Positions 26,627-35,869 of a DNA stretch of 47,757 nucleotides are shown here, piece after piece. The notes beneath the pieces were generated by a model. That model saw only the letters and a program-made list of their open reading frames with translations. It was not told the origin of the DNA and searched no databases. Source of the stretch: Klebsiella pneumoniae (GTDB taxonomy: Bacteria > Myxococcota_A > UBA796 > SXON01); the NCBI GenBank assembly GCA_945867435.1, contig CAMBIK010000004.1:1-47757 (forward strand), in the 5' to 3' direction. The translations under genes were made by a program, and so were the position numbers. Position 1 is the stretch's first letter. Every line of letters starts with the position of its first letter.

Positions 26627-26660
26627 GCGCCGTCTCGTTCGGGGCGTTAGCCCCCGTGGG

Positions 26661-27668
26661 ATGACTGGACCTACCATTGCGATCCTGGGTGCCACCGGCA
26701 GCGTCGGCGAGGCCCTGCTCGCACGGCTCGCGGAAAGTGCCTTGGCTACCGCCGACATCTCCGCCTACGCCTCCCGAGTCATGCGCCGGGAAAGCGTTGA
26801 ATTCGGAGGTCGAACCCTTCATGTGCGCCCGATCGCCGAGGCCGCCGACAGCGGGCCGGCTCTGGTGCTGAGCGCGCTTCCCTCGGCCGTGGCGCACCGC
26901 ACCGTGCCCACGTTCGTCTCCCGCGGTTCGCTGGTGATCGACGTGGGAAATGCTTGCGCGGGCGTGTTCAACGCCCCGCTCTGCCTTCCCGGAGTCCGGC
27001 CTCTGCCCGAAGCAGCGTTGGCGCGGGCTGGAGGAGCCCGCACGCCTTCGGCGCCCGGATGGCTCGTGACCAGCGTGCTGGCTCCGCTCCTCCCCCTGGG
27101 TGCCCACTCGGTAACCGGACTCATCAACCTTCCGGCCAACGCCTACGGCCGGGCTGCAAACGAGGAGCTTTCTGAACAGGTTGTCGCCACCTTCAACCTG
27201 AAGGATCCACCGCGGCGCCTCTTCTCGGAGGGCCTCGCGTTCGACACCCTTCCCGAAGATGCCGACTCCGGCGAATGGAGCCCTCGCGAGCAGTTGATCG
27301 CGGCGGAAGTGTCCGAGCTGCTAGGGACCAACCCCAAGCGCATCGCTGTACAGCTTTGCACGCAACCCGTGTTCTCGGGGATGACCGCCGCGTTGTACAT
27401 TCGCGGTGTGGACAGCGCCGAAGCCGTGGAAGCCGCCCTACGCGATGCACCCGGTCTCGCCACTGCCGCCCGGATGCGCACGCTCCGGCCACGCAAGGTC
27501 ATGGGAAGAGGCCCGGTGTACTGGGGCGGTGTGCGTGCCGACCCCACGGGCGAAGGCGTTCATGTCTGGATCGCGGCCGATAATGTGACGGGGGCCGGTG
27601 CGGCCGTTCCGGTCGCGCTGGCCGAGGCCATCGTGGCGCTGGGGCTCACTTCAAGCTTGGAGGCGTGA
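26661..27668 (+). CDS. Usg-like aspartate-semialdehyde dehydrogenase homologue (catalytic Cys absent)
   Basis: A 335-aa protein with an N-terminal Rossmann motif, IAILGATGSVGEALL, and the overall ASADH fold, including the late VWIAADNVTGAGA segment that matches QFWSVADNVRFGGA of E. coli Usg. True ASADH has a catalytic Cys in NPNCST. Here the equivalent stretch reads APGWLVTSVLAPL, and E. coli Usg (VPDSLTSQLLAALKPL) also lacks the Cys. As in E. coli, the gene is close to truA, though one large gene is inserted between. It probably lacks dehydrogenase activity and its function is unknown. Its TGA overlaps the next ATG by 1 base. Confidence 0.85.
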   Translation: MTGPTIAILGATGSVGEALLARLAESALATADISAYASRVMRRESVEFGGRTLHVRPIAEAADSGPALVLSALPSAVAHRTVPTFVSRGSLVIDVGNACAGVFNAPLCLPGVRPLPEAALARAGGARTPSAPGWLVTSVLAPLLPLGAHSVTGLINLPANAYGRAANEELSEQVVATFNLKDPPRRLFSEGLAFDTLPEDADSGEWSPREQLIAAEVSELLGTNPKRIAVQLCTQPVFSGMTAALYIRGVDSAEAVEAALRDAPGLATAARMRTLRPRKVMGRGPVYWGGVRADPTGEGVHVWIAADNVTGAGAAVPVALAEAIVALGLTSSLEA

Positions 27669-30100
27669 TGATCGGCTTGTCCCTCTTGGCCCTTTGCCTC
27701 CCGGTGCTGGCCGAACCCACTCGCGCCGCCGCCGTGGCTGCCAGCACCACCCCCGTGCAGGACCTCGCGGTCAGCGCGGAAGGGGAGTGGGTGGCCTGGA
27801 TCACCAGCGGGGGCGAGCTGGAGCTGATGGACACGGCCACCTGGACCGTGACCAACGTCGCCATCCCCTCGGGCGCAACGGCGACCGGCGGCGTGGCGCT
27901 CGGCGGGAACAGCGCTGCGCCGATGCTGTTCGCCGGCCTCTCGGGAGATGCGATCGGGCAGTGGGCACTGGCACAGGGGGAAGAACCCGTTCATCTGCTT
28001 TCAACGCCGGTGGAAGGCACTCCGCTCGGGCTCGCCGCCGATGGCGGCACGCTGTACGCGGTGCTCGACGTGGAAGGCTCCGGGCCCGTAGCCACGGGGT
28101 ACGAGATTGAAACCTTCATCGCCCGCTATTCCGAACCGGGGGATCTCGCCGACAGCGGCTACGAGGACCTGGACGTGCGCCGAAGCACGGGCGAGGAAGG
28201 CGACTCGATTTCCCACATGTATGTGGCTCACGGCGGTTCGCAGCTCTCCCGAATCTCGATCGGCGAATCTACCATCACGCCCAGCAGCAGCACCGAGAAC
28301 GAAGGCAACCTCACCATCGAGGATGTCTGGACGGAAGATGGCGGCACGGCCACCTGGTTCGCCAACAGCGGCTCGACCGGGTCCACCGCCTACCTCAGCG
28401 ACGACCAGAGCACGATCGACCTGCTTGCCCCGAGCTCGCCCGACATCGGCCCGGCGACCGGCATCGGCGGTCTGGCCGCGAACGGATGGCTGGGTATCGC
28501 AGAAGCCGAAAGCCTCCATGTTTTCATCTACGCGGGGGGCACCACGCTGGGCGAGGAGATCGCGTCCATCCCTGAGGCCGGCGGTGCCACCGAGATCGCA
28601 GGCATCAACGGGTATGGTTTCGCGGCGACGGCGGGCGGCACCTGGGTGCTGACCGACCTGCCATGGGTGACCCTCACCGATGTCTCCGCCACAGACGTGG
28701 CCGCAGAAGAAGAGTTCACGATCACGTTCTCTTCCGACATCACCGGGAGCTACCAGGTCAACTACCAGGAAGCAGGCGCTGGAGTGGTACCCGAAGAGGT
28801 CGAAGGGGCCTCCGGCGAAGTTGAGGCCGGTGCAGAGGTCACGGCCACCGTGCAGCTCCCGACCACCGGGGCGGATCGCCGCTACCTCGTGGAGGTCACG
28901 GTGACCGCGCAGGGTGCCACCGAGTTCGGTCGAGCCGGCGCCTACATCGACGTGAATGAACCCGCCCCGGCCCCCACCGTGAACGCTTCGACCGTTAGTT
29001 TTGGCGACGAGTCGGTCCGGGTCACCTTCGACGCCTTTGACTTGGATGTCGCCCAATCCTACACCGTTTACCTCACGACGGTGGAGTTCGAAAGCGGCGA
29101 CTACGCCACCCTTGGTCCGCCCTATGTGGGCCCCGACCGCGATCCCGGCGTGCTTTCCAACGAACCCGACGCGTTCGGGGTCTTCGATTGCCTGATCGGC
29201 GGCCTCACCAACGGCACCACCTACTACGTCGCCGCCCGCGCCATCGACGCCGACGACGGCACCTATTCGGAGAGCCCCATGTCCGACGTCTACGCCGTCA
29301 CGCCCGAAGAAACCTCCTCCCTGTCCCAGCGCCTCGACCTTGAAAGCTGGTGCGGACTTCCGCTGGCCAGCGCGGGTTGGATGGGCTGCCTCGCGGCGGC
29401 GGCGGCCATTTTTCGGCGAGGCCCGGGGAGGAAGGCCGCAGGGACCACGGCCGCCCTCGCGCTCGTGGTGCTGGCCACGCCCGGCGTCGCGCAGGCGAAG
29501 CCGCATGAAGACGATCTCACGTCGCGGAGTTGGAACTTTGAGCTGCGCTACGGCACCTTCCTCACCCAGGAATCCGAGGAGTTGACTTCGATTTTTGGCG
29601 CGTCCGACAATCGCTTGTTGCGCACCGATCTCGGCTGGACGAGCAACTACGCCGAGGTTGATTTTGGATTCGGACTCTACAGCGATGAAGGTGGACAGAC
29701 CACCTCCTCCGGCGAGGCCTCCGGGGATACCACGACGCTCAACGTGCTCCCGCTCGCGCTGGATGTGACCCTGCGCTTCGACCGTTGGAAGGAACAGCCG
29801 GTCGTTCCGTTCGTGCGGGCGGGCGGGGATTTCTGGCTTTGGAACGAGACTTGGGTCTCCCCCTACGACGCGGATGGCGGCGGCAGCACCACGGCCGGCT
29901 CGTTCGGCTGGCACTGGGGGGGCGGGCTGTGCCTGCTCCTCGATTCGGTCGACCCAGGCTCCGCCAGCCGCCTGGAGGGCTTCGCGGGCGTCAACGACAC
30001 CTACCTCGTGGCCGAGTACCGCCAAACGTACACCCTCGGTGCCGACACGCTCGACTTCACCTCGACCGACCTCACGATCGGTCTCAAGTTCGACTACTGA
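27668..30100 (+). CDS. Surface protein with FnIII-like domain and internal CTERM-like anchor, fused to an outer-membrane barrel
   Basis: A protein of about 810 aa. Signal peptide MIGLSLLALCLPVLA, then ~300 residues of beta-propeller-like repeats, an Ig-like unit (~340-420) and a fibronectin-III-like unit (~435-545). At ~560-590 there is a Cys-Gly site, a short Ala-rich hydrophobic helix and a basic cluster (MGCLAAAAAIFRRGPGRK), resembling a MYXO-CTERM/GlyGly-CTERM sorting tail, normally the end of a protein. Translation instead runs on into TTAALALVVLATPGVAQA, which reads like a second signal peptide with an AQA cleavage site. A ~210-residue barrel ending KFDY follows. It looks like two genes joined in frame. 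No internal start has a good ribosome site. Function unknown. Confidence 0.8.
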   Translation: MIGLSLLALCLPVLAEPTRAAAVAASTTPVQDLAVSAEGEWVAWITSGGELELMDTATWTVTNVAIPSGATATGGVALGGNSAAPMLFAGLSGDAIGQWALAQGEEPVHLLSTPVEGTPLGLAADGGTLYAVLDVEGSGPVATGYEIETFIARYSEPGDLADSGYEDLDVRRSTGEEGDSISHMYVAHGGSQLSRISIGESTITPSSSTENEGNLTIEDVWTEDGGTATWFANSGSTGSTAYLSDDQSTIDLLAPSSPDIGPATGIGGLAANGWLGIAEAESLHVFIYAGGTTLGEEIASIPEAGGATEIAGINGYGFAATAGGTWVLTDLPWVTLTDVSATDVAAEEEFTITFSSDITGSYQVNYQEAGAGVVPEEVEGASGEVEAGAEVTATVQLPTTGADRRYLVEVTVTAQGATEFGRAGAYIDVNEPAPAPTVNASTVSFGDESVRVTFDAFDLDVAQSYTVYLTTVEFESGDYATLGPPYVGPDRDPGVLSNEPDAFGVFDCLIGGLTNGTTYYVAARAIDADDGTYSESPMSDVYAVTPEETSSLSQRLDLESWCGLPLASAGWMGCLAAAAAIFRRGPGRKAAGTTAALALVVLATPGVAQAKPHEDDLTSRSWNFELRYGTFLTQESEELTSIFGASDNRLLRTDLGWTSNYAEVDFGFGLYSDEGGQTTSSGEASGDTTTLNVLPLALDVTLRFDRWKEQPVVPFVRAGGDFWLWNETWVSPYDADGGGSTTAGSFGWHWGGGLCLLLDSVDPGSASRLEGFAGVNDTYLVAEYRQTYTLGADTLDFTSTDLTIGLKFDY

Positions 30101-30104
30101 ACTT

Positions 30105-30914
30105 GTGGCGACCTATCGGCTGATCCTGGAATACAACGGGCGTGCCTTCGCCGGCTTCCAGACGCAGGCAAACCAGGTCACGGTTCAGTCCACGCTTGAA
30201 GCCGCGCTGGCCCAGCACTTCGACGTGCCGCGGGTGATCGTTCACGCGAGCGGGCGCACGGACGCTGGCGTACACGCGCTCGGGCAGGTGGTGAGCTTTC
30301 GGTCGACGATCGAACGGGATCCCCATCGCCTGCGGTTGGGGCTGAACACAGCCTTGCCGCCCGAGCTTTCTATCGTCGTGGCTGAACGCGTACCCGACAC
30401 CTTCCACGCCCGCTTTTCCGCGACGGGGAAGACCTATCGGTACCGCCTGTACGACCGTCGTGAGCGCAGCCCCTTCCTCACCGGATTCGCGCTGCACCGC
30501 AGCCGGCCTCTGGACTGGGGTGCCATCGAGGCCGCGATCCCGGTGCTCGTCGGCACCCACGACTTCTCCACCTTTCGTGGAGCCGGCTGCAACGCAAAGT
30601 CGTCGGTACGCACGATCACCCGAGCCGAGCACGTCGCCGCCGGAGGGCACGAGCATCACTTCATCTTCCACGGCAACGGGTTTCTTCGCTACCAGGTACG
30701 CCGAATGGTCGGTACGCTCATCGAGATCGGCGAGCGCAGGCGGCCTCCGGAGGATCTGGCGGCGGCGCTTGCGGCGTGCGACCCCAAGCGGGCCGGGCGC
30801 ACCGCGAGGCCCGAGGGGCTGTACCTGGTGAACGTAGACTATCCTCCAGAAAGCCTGATCTTTCCTGAAGGCACGGCTCCGGACGATGCTGCCACGGTCT
30901 CGCCTACTCGCTGA
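30105..30914 (+). CDS. truA: tRNA pseudouridine(38-40) synthase
   Basis: A 269-aa enzyme isomerising U38-U40 in the tRNA anticodon arm. The catalytic Asp53 is in SGRTDAGVHALGQ. Also present are the family strand TYRLILEYNGRAFAGFQ and the C-terminal FLRYQVRRMVGTL. The GTG at 30105 follows the preceding stop by 4 nt. The last 11 bp overlap the 3' end of the convergent yqgE gene. Confidence 0.96.
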   Translation: MATYRLILEYNGRAFAGFQTQANQVTVQSTLEAALAQHFDVPRVIVHASGRTDAGVHALGQVVSFRSTIERDPHRLRLGLNTALPPELSIVVAERVPDTFHARFSATGKTYRYRLYDRRERSPFLTGFALHRSRPLDWGAIEAAIPVLVGTHDFSTFRGAGCNAKSSVRTITRAEHVAAGGHEHHFIFHGNGFLRYQVRRMVGTLIEIGERRRPPEDLAAALAACDPKRAGRTARPEGLYLVNVDYPPESLIFPEGTAPDDAATVSPTR

Positions 30915-31431
30915 CCGGGTTCATCCACAGCAGCTCGGGGGCCACGCCGAGGCTGGCGAGCGCAAGGTCGTAGCGATCCCCGATCGACGCGTCGAAAATC
31001 AGCTCGGCCGCGGCATCCACCATGACCCAGCTTCCTTCTTCCAGCTCGCGCTCCAGTTGCCCCGGCCCCCAGCCCGCGTAGCCCAGACAGAGGTGGAAAT
31101 CCGCACCGGCACCGATGAGCGCGGCGAGGCGTTCCTTGCTCGGGGAGATCGCCACGTTGCCCGCGCACCACCCCTCGGGACTGAGCCCCTTGTACACCAC
31201 GAAACCGGCGCCGCGCTCCACCGGGCCGCCCCACAAGGCTGGGCGCTGAAGATGCGACGCGCCTCCCGGCAGGTCGAGATGGGAGACCACCTCACCCACC
31301 CGGACGCGGGCCTCGCGGTTCACGACGAGACCCAACGCCCCCTGTGAGCTGTGCTGGACGAGCAGCACCACGGCGCGTTCAAAGTTCGGATCGTGCATCT
31401 GCGGGCTCGCGACGAGAAGCCCCGGTTCCAT
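30904..31431 (-). CDS. yqgE: YqgE/AlgH family protein (DUF179)
   Basis: A 175-aa cytoplasmic protein. Conserved features are the N-terminal GLLVASPQMHDPNFERAVVL, then GALGLVVNR, LWGGPVERGAGFVVY and CLGYAGWGPGQLERE. The family's biochemical role is unsettled (a regulator in Pseudomonas). Its ATG shares one base with the clpX TGA, so the two are co-transcribed from the clpX promoter. Confidence 0.93.
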   Translation of the reverse strand: MEPGLLVASPQMHDPNFERAVVLLVQHSSQGALGLVVNREARVRVGEVVSHLDLPGGASHLQRPALWGGPVERGAGFVVYKGLSPEGWCAGNVAISPSKERLAALIGAGADFHLCLGYAGWGPGQLERELEEGSWVMVDAAAELIFDASIGDRYDLALASLGVAPELLWMNPVSE

Positions 31432-32696
31432 CAGGCGACCGGCGCCGACGGCTCGCGGATGAGTTCGAGCCGAGGCGAGGCCCCCTTGGTGACCACATCC
31501 TCGGTAATTTCAACATCCTTGATGTTGTCCTGACTCGGCAGTTCAAACATGATGTCCAGCATCACGGATTCGATGATCGTGCGGAGGCCGCGCGCACCGG
31601 CTTTGCGGGTCGTGGCGCGTTCCGCGATGGCGCGCAGCGCCTCGGGCGTGAATGTGAGCTTCACCTTTTCGAACTTGAACAGCTTCTGGTACTGTTTGAC
31701 TAGGCTGTTGCGCGGCTCCGTGAGCACATGCACCATGTCATCGACGCTGAGCGCGTTCATGCAGGCGATGACCGGCACCCGACCGATGAATTCCGGAATC
31801 AGCCCAAAGCGCTCCAGATCCTCCGTGCGCACATGCTTCATCAGGGCCTCGGTCTTTTCACCTGCCTCGGCTCGCTCGTGGCCGAAGCCCACGGTCTTAT
31901 GCCCCATACGGTCCTGGATCACGCGTTCGATGCCTTCGAAGGCACCACCGCAGATGAACAGGATGTTGGTCGTATCGATCTGCAGGAACTCCTGGTTGGG
32001 AAGCTTCTTGTTGCCCTTGATCTGAATGTTGCAGTTGCTTCCTTCCAGAAGCTTCAAGAGCGCCTGCTGCACCCCTTCACCGCTTACATCCCGGCTTACG
32101 GAGCTGGAGAAGCTCTTCCTGGCGAGCTTGTCCACCTCGTCGATGTAAACGATGCCGCGCTGGGTCTTCTCGACGCTGTTGCCCGATGCGTGGAACAGGT
32201 TGAGGATGATGTTCTCGACATCCTCGCCGACGTAGCCAGCCTCGGTGAGCGTGGTGGCATCGGCCACGACGAAGGGCACGTCCAAAAGCCGCGCCATGGA
32301 CTGCGCCAGCAGGGTTTTTCCCGTGCCGGTGGGACCCAGGAGCAGCACGTTGGACTTCTGGACCTCCACCTCGTCTCCGCCCTTGGTGCCGCGGGCAGCA
32401 TTGGCCTCCAAGCGCTTGTAGTGATTGTACATGGCCACCGCCAGCTTCTTCTTGGCGCTCTCCTGCCCGACCACGTACTGGTCCAGGAAGCCCTTGATGC
32501 GCTTGGGCTCGGGGATCTTTCCCTGACCGAAGGTGATGCCCGTGCTGCTCTTGTTCTCGCGGATGATGTCGAGGCAGAGGCGGATGCACTCGTTACAGAT
32601 GTACACGTTGGGGCCCGCGACGATTTTTTCCACATCCCGCTGGGGTTTATGGCAGAAACTGCAGGAGAGGCCAGTCGGGCTCGTGTACTTCGGCAT
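31431..32696 (-). CDS. clpX: ATP-dependent Clp protease ATP-binding subunit ClpX
   Basis: A 421-aa AAA+ unfoldase that feeds substrates to ClpP. The N-terminal C4 zinc domain has Cys12, 15, 34 and 37. Walker A GPTGTGKT is at 121-128, Walker B is VYIDEVDKLAR, and the C-terminal KAGARGLR sensor-2 region is present. ATG 32696 has AGAGGA upstream. clpP, tig and lon, its common neighbours, are not in the window. The promoter lies in the 98-bp gap shared with the divergent DnaJ-like gene. Confidence 0.98.
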   Translation of the reverse strand: MPKYTSPTGLSCSFCHKPQRDVEKIVAGPNVYICNECIRLCLDIIRENKSSTGITFGQGKIPEPKRIKGFLDQYVVGQESAKKKLAVAMYNHYKRLEANAARGTKGGDEVEVQKSNVLLLGPTGTGKTLLAQSMARLLDVPFVVADATTLTEAGYVGEDVENIILNLFHASGNSVEKTQRGIVYIDEVDKLARKSFSSSVSRDVSGEGVQQALLKLLEGSNCNIQIKGNKKLPNQEFLQIDTTNILFICGGAFEGIERVIQDRMGHKTVGFGHERAEAGEKTEALMKHVRTEDLERFGLIPEFIGRVPVIACMNALSVDDMVHVLTEPRNSLVKQYQKLFKFEKVKLTFTPEALRAIAERATTRKAGARGLRTIIESVMLDIMFELPSQDNIKDVEITEDVVTKGASPRLELIREPSAPVA

Positions 32697-32726
32697 CGGT
32701 TCCTCTCACGCAGCGCGCTTTCAGCT

Positions 32727-32756
32727 AGTCTAAGCGGCGTCCGAACGCTGCGTCAA
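32727..32756 (-). promoter_or_regulatory. clpX promoter
   Basis: On the minus strand, TTGACG (complement of 32751-32756) is followed after 18 bp by TAGACT (complement of 32727-32732). This is a good sigma70-type match about 30 bp upstream of the clpX ATG, with room for the AGAGGA ribosome site. Confidence 0.6.
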
Positions 32757-32770
32757 TGCGGATCGGTGCG

Positions 32771-32785
32771 CTATGCTGCGCATAG
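32771..32785. promoter_or_regulatory. Short palindrome upstream of the DnaJ-like gene (possible operator)
   Basis: CTATGC-TGC-GCATAG is a perfect 6-bp dyad with a 3-bp centre, placed directly before the GGAG ribosome site of the gene at 32795 and just outside the clpX -35. It is not the CIRCE heat-shock operator. It could be a protein-binding site or an RNA hairpin; only the symmetry is evidence. Confidence 0.35.
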
Positions 32786-32794
32786 GAGCGCCGA

Positions 32795-33979
32795 ATGGCC
32801 CGTGGCGGCGACTACTACGCAGTTCTGGGGCTCACCCCGGCCGCCTCCGAGGGGGAAATCAAGGCCGCGTTCCGCAAGCTGGCGCACGCGGTCCACCCGG
32901 ACCGTGCCGGCGCGGACCCCTCGGCCGCCGAGAAATTCAAGTCCATCCGAGAAGCGTACGAGGTGCTGGCCGACCCTGCGCGCAGAAGCACCTACGACCG
33001 CCGCCACGAACGCGCCTCCTCATCCAGCCCCTTCTATGGAACGCATTGGAAGCACGCCGGCACCCCGGCGACCGGCGGGGTGGGCAACAAGGCTACCGCC
33101 GCCGCGGGGAACGACATCAATCTGGAGGACATCTTCAACGACTTCGGGGGCGTCGACCTCGGCTTTGGCAAGCGGGGCTCGGCCAAGGCTGCCGCAACCG
33201 GCGCCCGCCCGCGCACCACCGCGCACCAGCACGACCCGATTGGCGACTTCAAGGCCGCAGCCGCCGCAGAAACCTGGCCCGGCGCCGGCGAAAGCCAGCC
33301 AGGCGCAGGCACCCCAAAACGCGGCTTCGGCTTCGGCGATGCGGGGTGGTCGAGCGGAGGAGGCGGGCGGAGCGGGGGGGGTAAAGAACGGCGGGCCGAG
33401 CCTGAAGCGGGCGGCGATGTCCGCGTGAACACCAACTTTTCCAGTGCGTTCCTTGGTAGTGGTGGAATGGTCACGGTAGAATACGACCGGCACGTTCGCG
33501 CCGATGACGGCCACACGCTGGTGCTGGTCCGCGAGCTGCACGAGCTTCGCGTCCCTCCGGATGTGCGCGATGGAGACGAGCTTCGCGTGCCCAAGCACGG
33601 CCACGCGGGCGCAGGCGGCGGCCCCTACGGCGATCTGGTGGCCACCCTTCACATCGTGGGGGCCGGGCCACGGATGAAGATGCCGCGGCCCGAGCCCAGT
33701 CGGGTGGATGAGGTCCTCGCCGTAGACGTGGCGTTCACCGAGGCGGTGCTCGGCGGGCGAGTCGAAGTGGACACGCCTCAGGGTCGCGTTCGCCTCTCCA
33801 TCCCGGCGGGCACGAGCTCAGGGGCGCGCTTTCGCCTGAAGGGCAAGGGAAGGACCGACACCGCCGGGGAAGCGACCGACGCCCACGTCGAAGTGCGGAT
33901 CACGGTTCCCAAGGTTCTGGATGAAGAATCTCGACGCCTCATCGAGCGTTTCGCCGAGCTGAACCCCGGAGAGTTCTAG
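32795..33979 (+). CDS. DnaJ-like co-chaperone (type II, no zinc finger)
   Basis: A 394-aa protein. Residues ~5-70 form a J domain with HPD at 34-36 (AHAVHPDRAG), which stimulates DnaK ATPase. A long Gly/Ala/Ser-rich low-complexity region (~75-205) follows. The C-terminal ~210 residues are the DnaJ substrate-binding barrels (VNTNFSSAFLGSGGMVTVEY, RVDEVLAVDVAFTEAVLGG, IPAGTSSGARFRLKGKG). The CxxCxGxG zinc repeats are absent, so it is CbpA/type-II-like rather than canonical DnaJ. ATG has GGAG 6 nt upstream. The next gene starts 1 nt after its stop. Confidence 0.9.
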   Translation: MARGGDYYAVLGLTPAASEGEIKAAFRKLAHAVHPDRAGADPSAAEKFKSIREAYEVLADPARRSTYDRRHERASSSSPFYGTHWKHAGTPATGGVGNKATAAAGNDINLEDIFNDFGGVDLGFGKRGSAKAAATGARPRTTAHQHDPIGDFKAAAAAETWPGAGESQPGAGTPKRGFGFGDAGWSSGGGGRSGGGKERRAEPEAGGDVRVNTNFSSAFLGSGGMVTVEYDRHVRADDGHTLVLVRELHELRVPPDVRDGDELRVPKHGHAGAGGGPYGDLVATLHIVGAGPRMKMPRPEPSRVDEVLAVDVAFTEAVLGGRVEVDTPQGRVRLSIPAGTSSGARFRLKGKGRTDTAGEATDAHVEVRITVPKVLDEESRRLIERFAELNPGEF

Positions 33980-33980
33980 G

Positions 33981-35813
33981 TTGCGATACCCTGTGGGGAT
34001 GCTGGCTCCCTCGCTCGTCCAAATTCTCGAGATGTTGGTGGCCGCCCGTCTGCTCCATGCGGGCCAGAAGCAGGATGTGATCAATCGCGGAAAAGAGCAG
34101 GCGCGCCACCTGCTTCTCGACCGTAGGGCCGAGCTGCGCCGCCTCCTTGGCCGCCAGCGCGTAAGCTACCAGGTGAGCGACCCGGAGCTTGTGGCGTCGT
34201 TCCGCTTTCGTCGCCTCGATTCACCAGAATCCCTGCTCGACGAGGAAACGATCACCGAGGTCATGGCGCGCAGCCTCGGTCACGCGTTCACCCGAATCGA
34301 CCCGCTGAAGCTCGACTTTCGACTGGTGGTGGAAGCCTTTGGCGGGCCGTTCGCCGAAAAGAACCTGGTGGTCGCGGTGTCGGAAACGGCGACAGAGCTG
34401 ACCGTGGCGCTCACGGACCCGTGGAACACCGTGCTGCTTCAGCAACTGGCGGAGTTCAAGGGCAAGCCGATCCGGCCCATGATGGCCCCGAAGTCCGAGA
34501 TCATGCGCGTGATCACTGAGTTCCACGGCTTCCGGAGGTCGATGCGCGCCGCCGAAGCGGAGCTGTCGAACGACCTTCCCGACATTGCCAACCTGGAGGC
34601 GCTGTACCGCGTTTCAGGGATGAACGAGCTGGAAGCCAACGACCAACCCGTGGTTCAAGCGGTCTGGTACTTGCTCAACTACGCCTACGACCAGCGCGCC
34701 AGCGACATCCACATCGAGCCGAAGCGAGAAGACGCGTTGGTGCGCATGCGCATCGACGGCGTGCTTCACGTCGTGCATCGGATGCCGCGAACCGTTCATC
34801 CCGCCGTCGTTTCGCGCATCAAGCTGCTCGCGCGCATGGACATCGCCGAGAAGCGCCGGCCGCAGGATGGCCGGTTCAAAACGGAGATCGGCAAGGACGA
34901 AGTCGAGCTTCGTGTAAGCACAGTGCCGACCGCCTTCGGCGAGAAGGTGGTGATCCGAGTTTTTGACCCCGCCGTTCTCAAACAGTCGCTCGTGGACCTG
35001 GGTTTCTTTCCACGCGAGCTCACTCTCTACGAGAACATGATCCGACGCCCGAACGGGATGGTGCTGATCACGGGGCCGACCGGGAGCGGGAAGACCACCA
35101 CGCTGTACTCGACCCTCCACCACATCGCCTCCCCGCGGCTAAACATCTGCACGTTGGAAGACCCGATTGAGATGGTGCAGGAGCAGTTCAACCAGCTCGC
35201 GATGCAGCCCAAGATCGGCTTCACGTTCGGGACGGCGTTGAAGAACGTGCTGCGCCAGGACCCGGACGTGGTCATGGTCGGCGAGATCCGCGACCCCGAG
35301 ACGGCAGAGAACGCCATCCAGGCCGCGCTCACCGGCCACCTCGTCTTGAGCACGGTCCACACGAACGACGCCGCCACGGCCGTCTCCCGGCTGCTTGACC
35401 TGGGCGTGTTTCCGTTCCTGGTGTCCGGGGTGCTCACGGGAGTGGTCGCCCAGCGGCTCGTCCGCAAGATCTGCGTGGCATGCGCGGCCGATGAGGCGCT
35501 CACTGCCGAACAGGTGGATGCCCTCAGCATTCGAGGCGCGGAAGGTAGACAACTTCGGGTGAAGCGGGGGCAGGGTTGCGTACGATGCCGGGGGACCGGC
35601 TACCGTGGCAGGACCGGCATTTTTGAAGTGCTTCCGATCACTCCGCGGGTGCGAACGCTCATTCAGGCGCGCGCCTCGGCGCAGGACATCAAGCGCGAAG
35701 CCCTCAACGACGGCATGCTCACCCTCCGAGAATACGGCATCAAGAAGATGGCGAGGGGCGAGACCACCTTCGAAGAGATCCTCGCCGTGACCGAGGAAGC
35801 TGTGCTTTACTGA
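33981..35813 (+). CDS. GspE/PilB family secretion or type IV pilus ATPase
   Basis: A 610-aa hexameric ATPase of the type II secretion/type IV pilus class. The N-terminal ~200 residues form an MshEN/GspE-N-like domain. The core has Walker A GPTGSGKT at 365-372, Asp box TLEDPIE, Walker B VVMVGEIRDPETAENA and the His box LSTVHTNDA. Four Cys (498, 501, 533, 536) form the usual zinc site. The TTG start at 33981 has GGAGAG 7 nt upstream; an ATG at 33999 is the alternative. No pilC/gspF, pilin or secretin gene is near, so whether it serves pili or secretion is unresolved. Confidence 0.92.
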   Translation: MRYPVGMLAPSLVQILEMLVAARLLHAGQKQDVINRGKEQARHLLLDRRAELRRLLGRQRVSYQVSDPELVASFRFRRLDSPESLLDEETITEVMARSLGHAFTRIDPLKLDFRLVVEAFGGPFAEKNLVVAVSETATELTVALTDPWNTVLLQQLAEFKGKPIRPMMAPKSEIMRVITEFHGFRRSMRAAEAELSNDLPDIANLEALYRVSGMNELEANDQPVVQAVWYLLNYAYDQRASDIHIEPKREDALVRMRIDGVLHVVHRMPRTVHPAVVSRIKLLARMDIAEKRRPQDGRFKTEIGKDEVELRVSTVPTAFGEKVVIRVFDPAVLKQSLVDLGFFPRELTLYENMIRRPNGMVLITGPTGSGKTTTLYSTLHHIASPRLNICTLEDPIEMVQEQFNQLAMQPKIGFTFGTALKNVLRQDPDVVMVGEIRDPETAENAIQAALTGHLVLSTVHTNDAATAVSRLLDLGVFPFLVSGVLTGVVAQRLVRKICVACAADEALTAEQVDALSIRGAEGRQLRVKRGQGCVRCRGTGYRGRTGIFEVLPITPRVRTLIQARASAQDIKREALNDGMLTLREYGIKKMARGETTFEEILAVTEEAVLY

Positions 35814-35855
35814 CACGGGGCGACCGCCGCCGGAGCGAACCCCGGGAATCGCGGC

Positions 35856-35861
35856 TATACT
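35856..35861 (+). promoter_or_regulatory. -10 element with near-leaderless start
   Basis: TATACT lies 8 bp upstream of the ATG at 35870. Transcription would begin about 7 bp downstream, at ~35868, leaving almost no leader, and no Shine-Dalgarno motif precedes the ATG. The -35 region (near AGCGAA, 17 bp upstream) is poor. Confidence 0.45.
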
Positions 35862-35869
35862 CCCACCCC

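Noticed and set aside
26595-26660. Upstream extension of the Usg-like gene into the DUF465 gene
   Set aside because: The Rossmann motif starts right after ATG 26661; the extension has Usg-unrelated Arg-rich sequence overlapping another gene.
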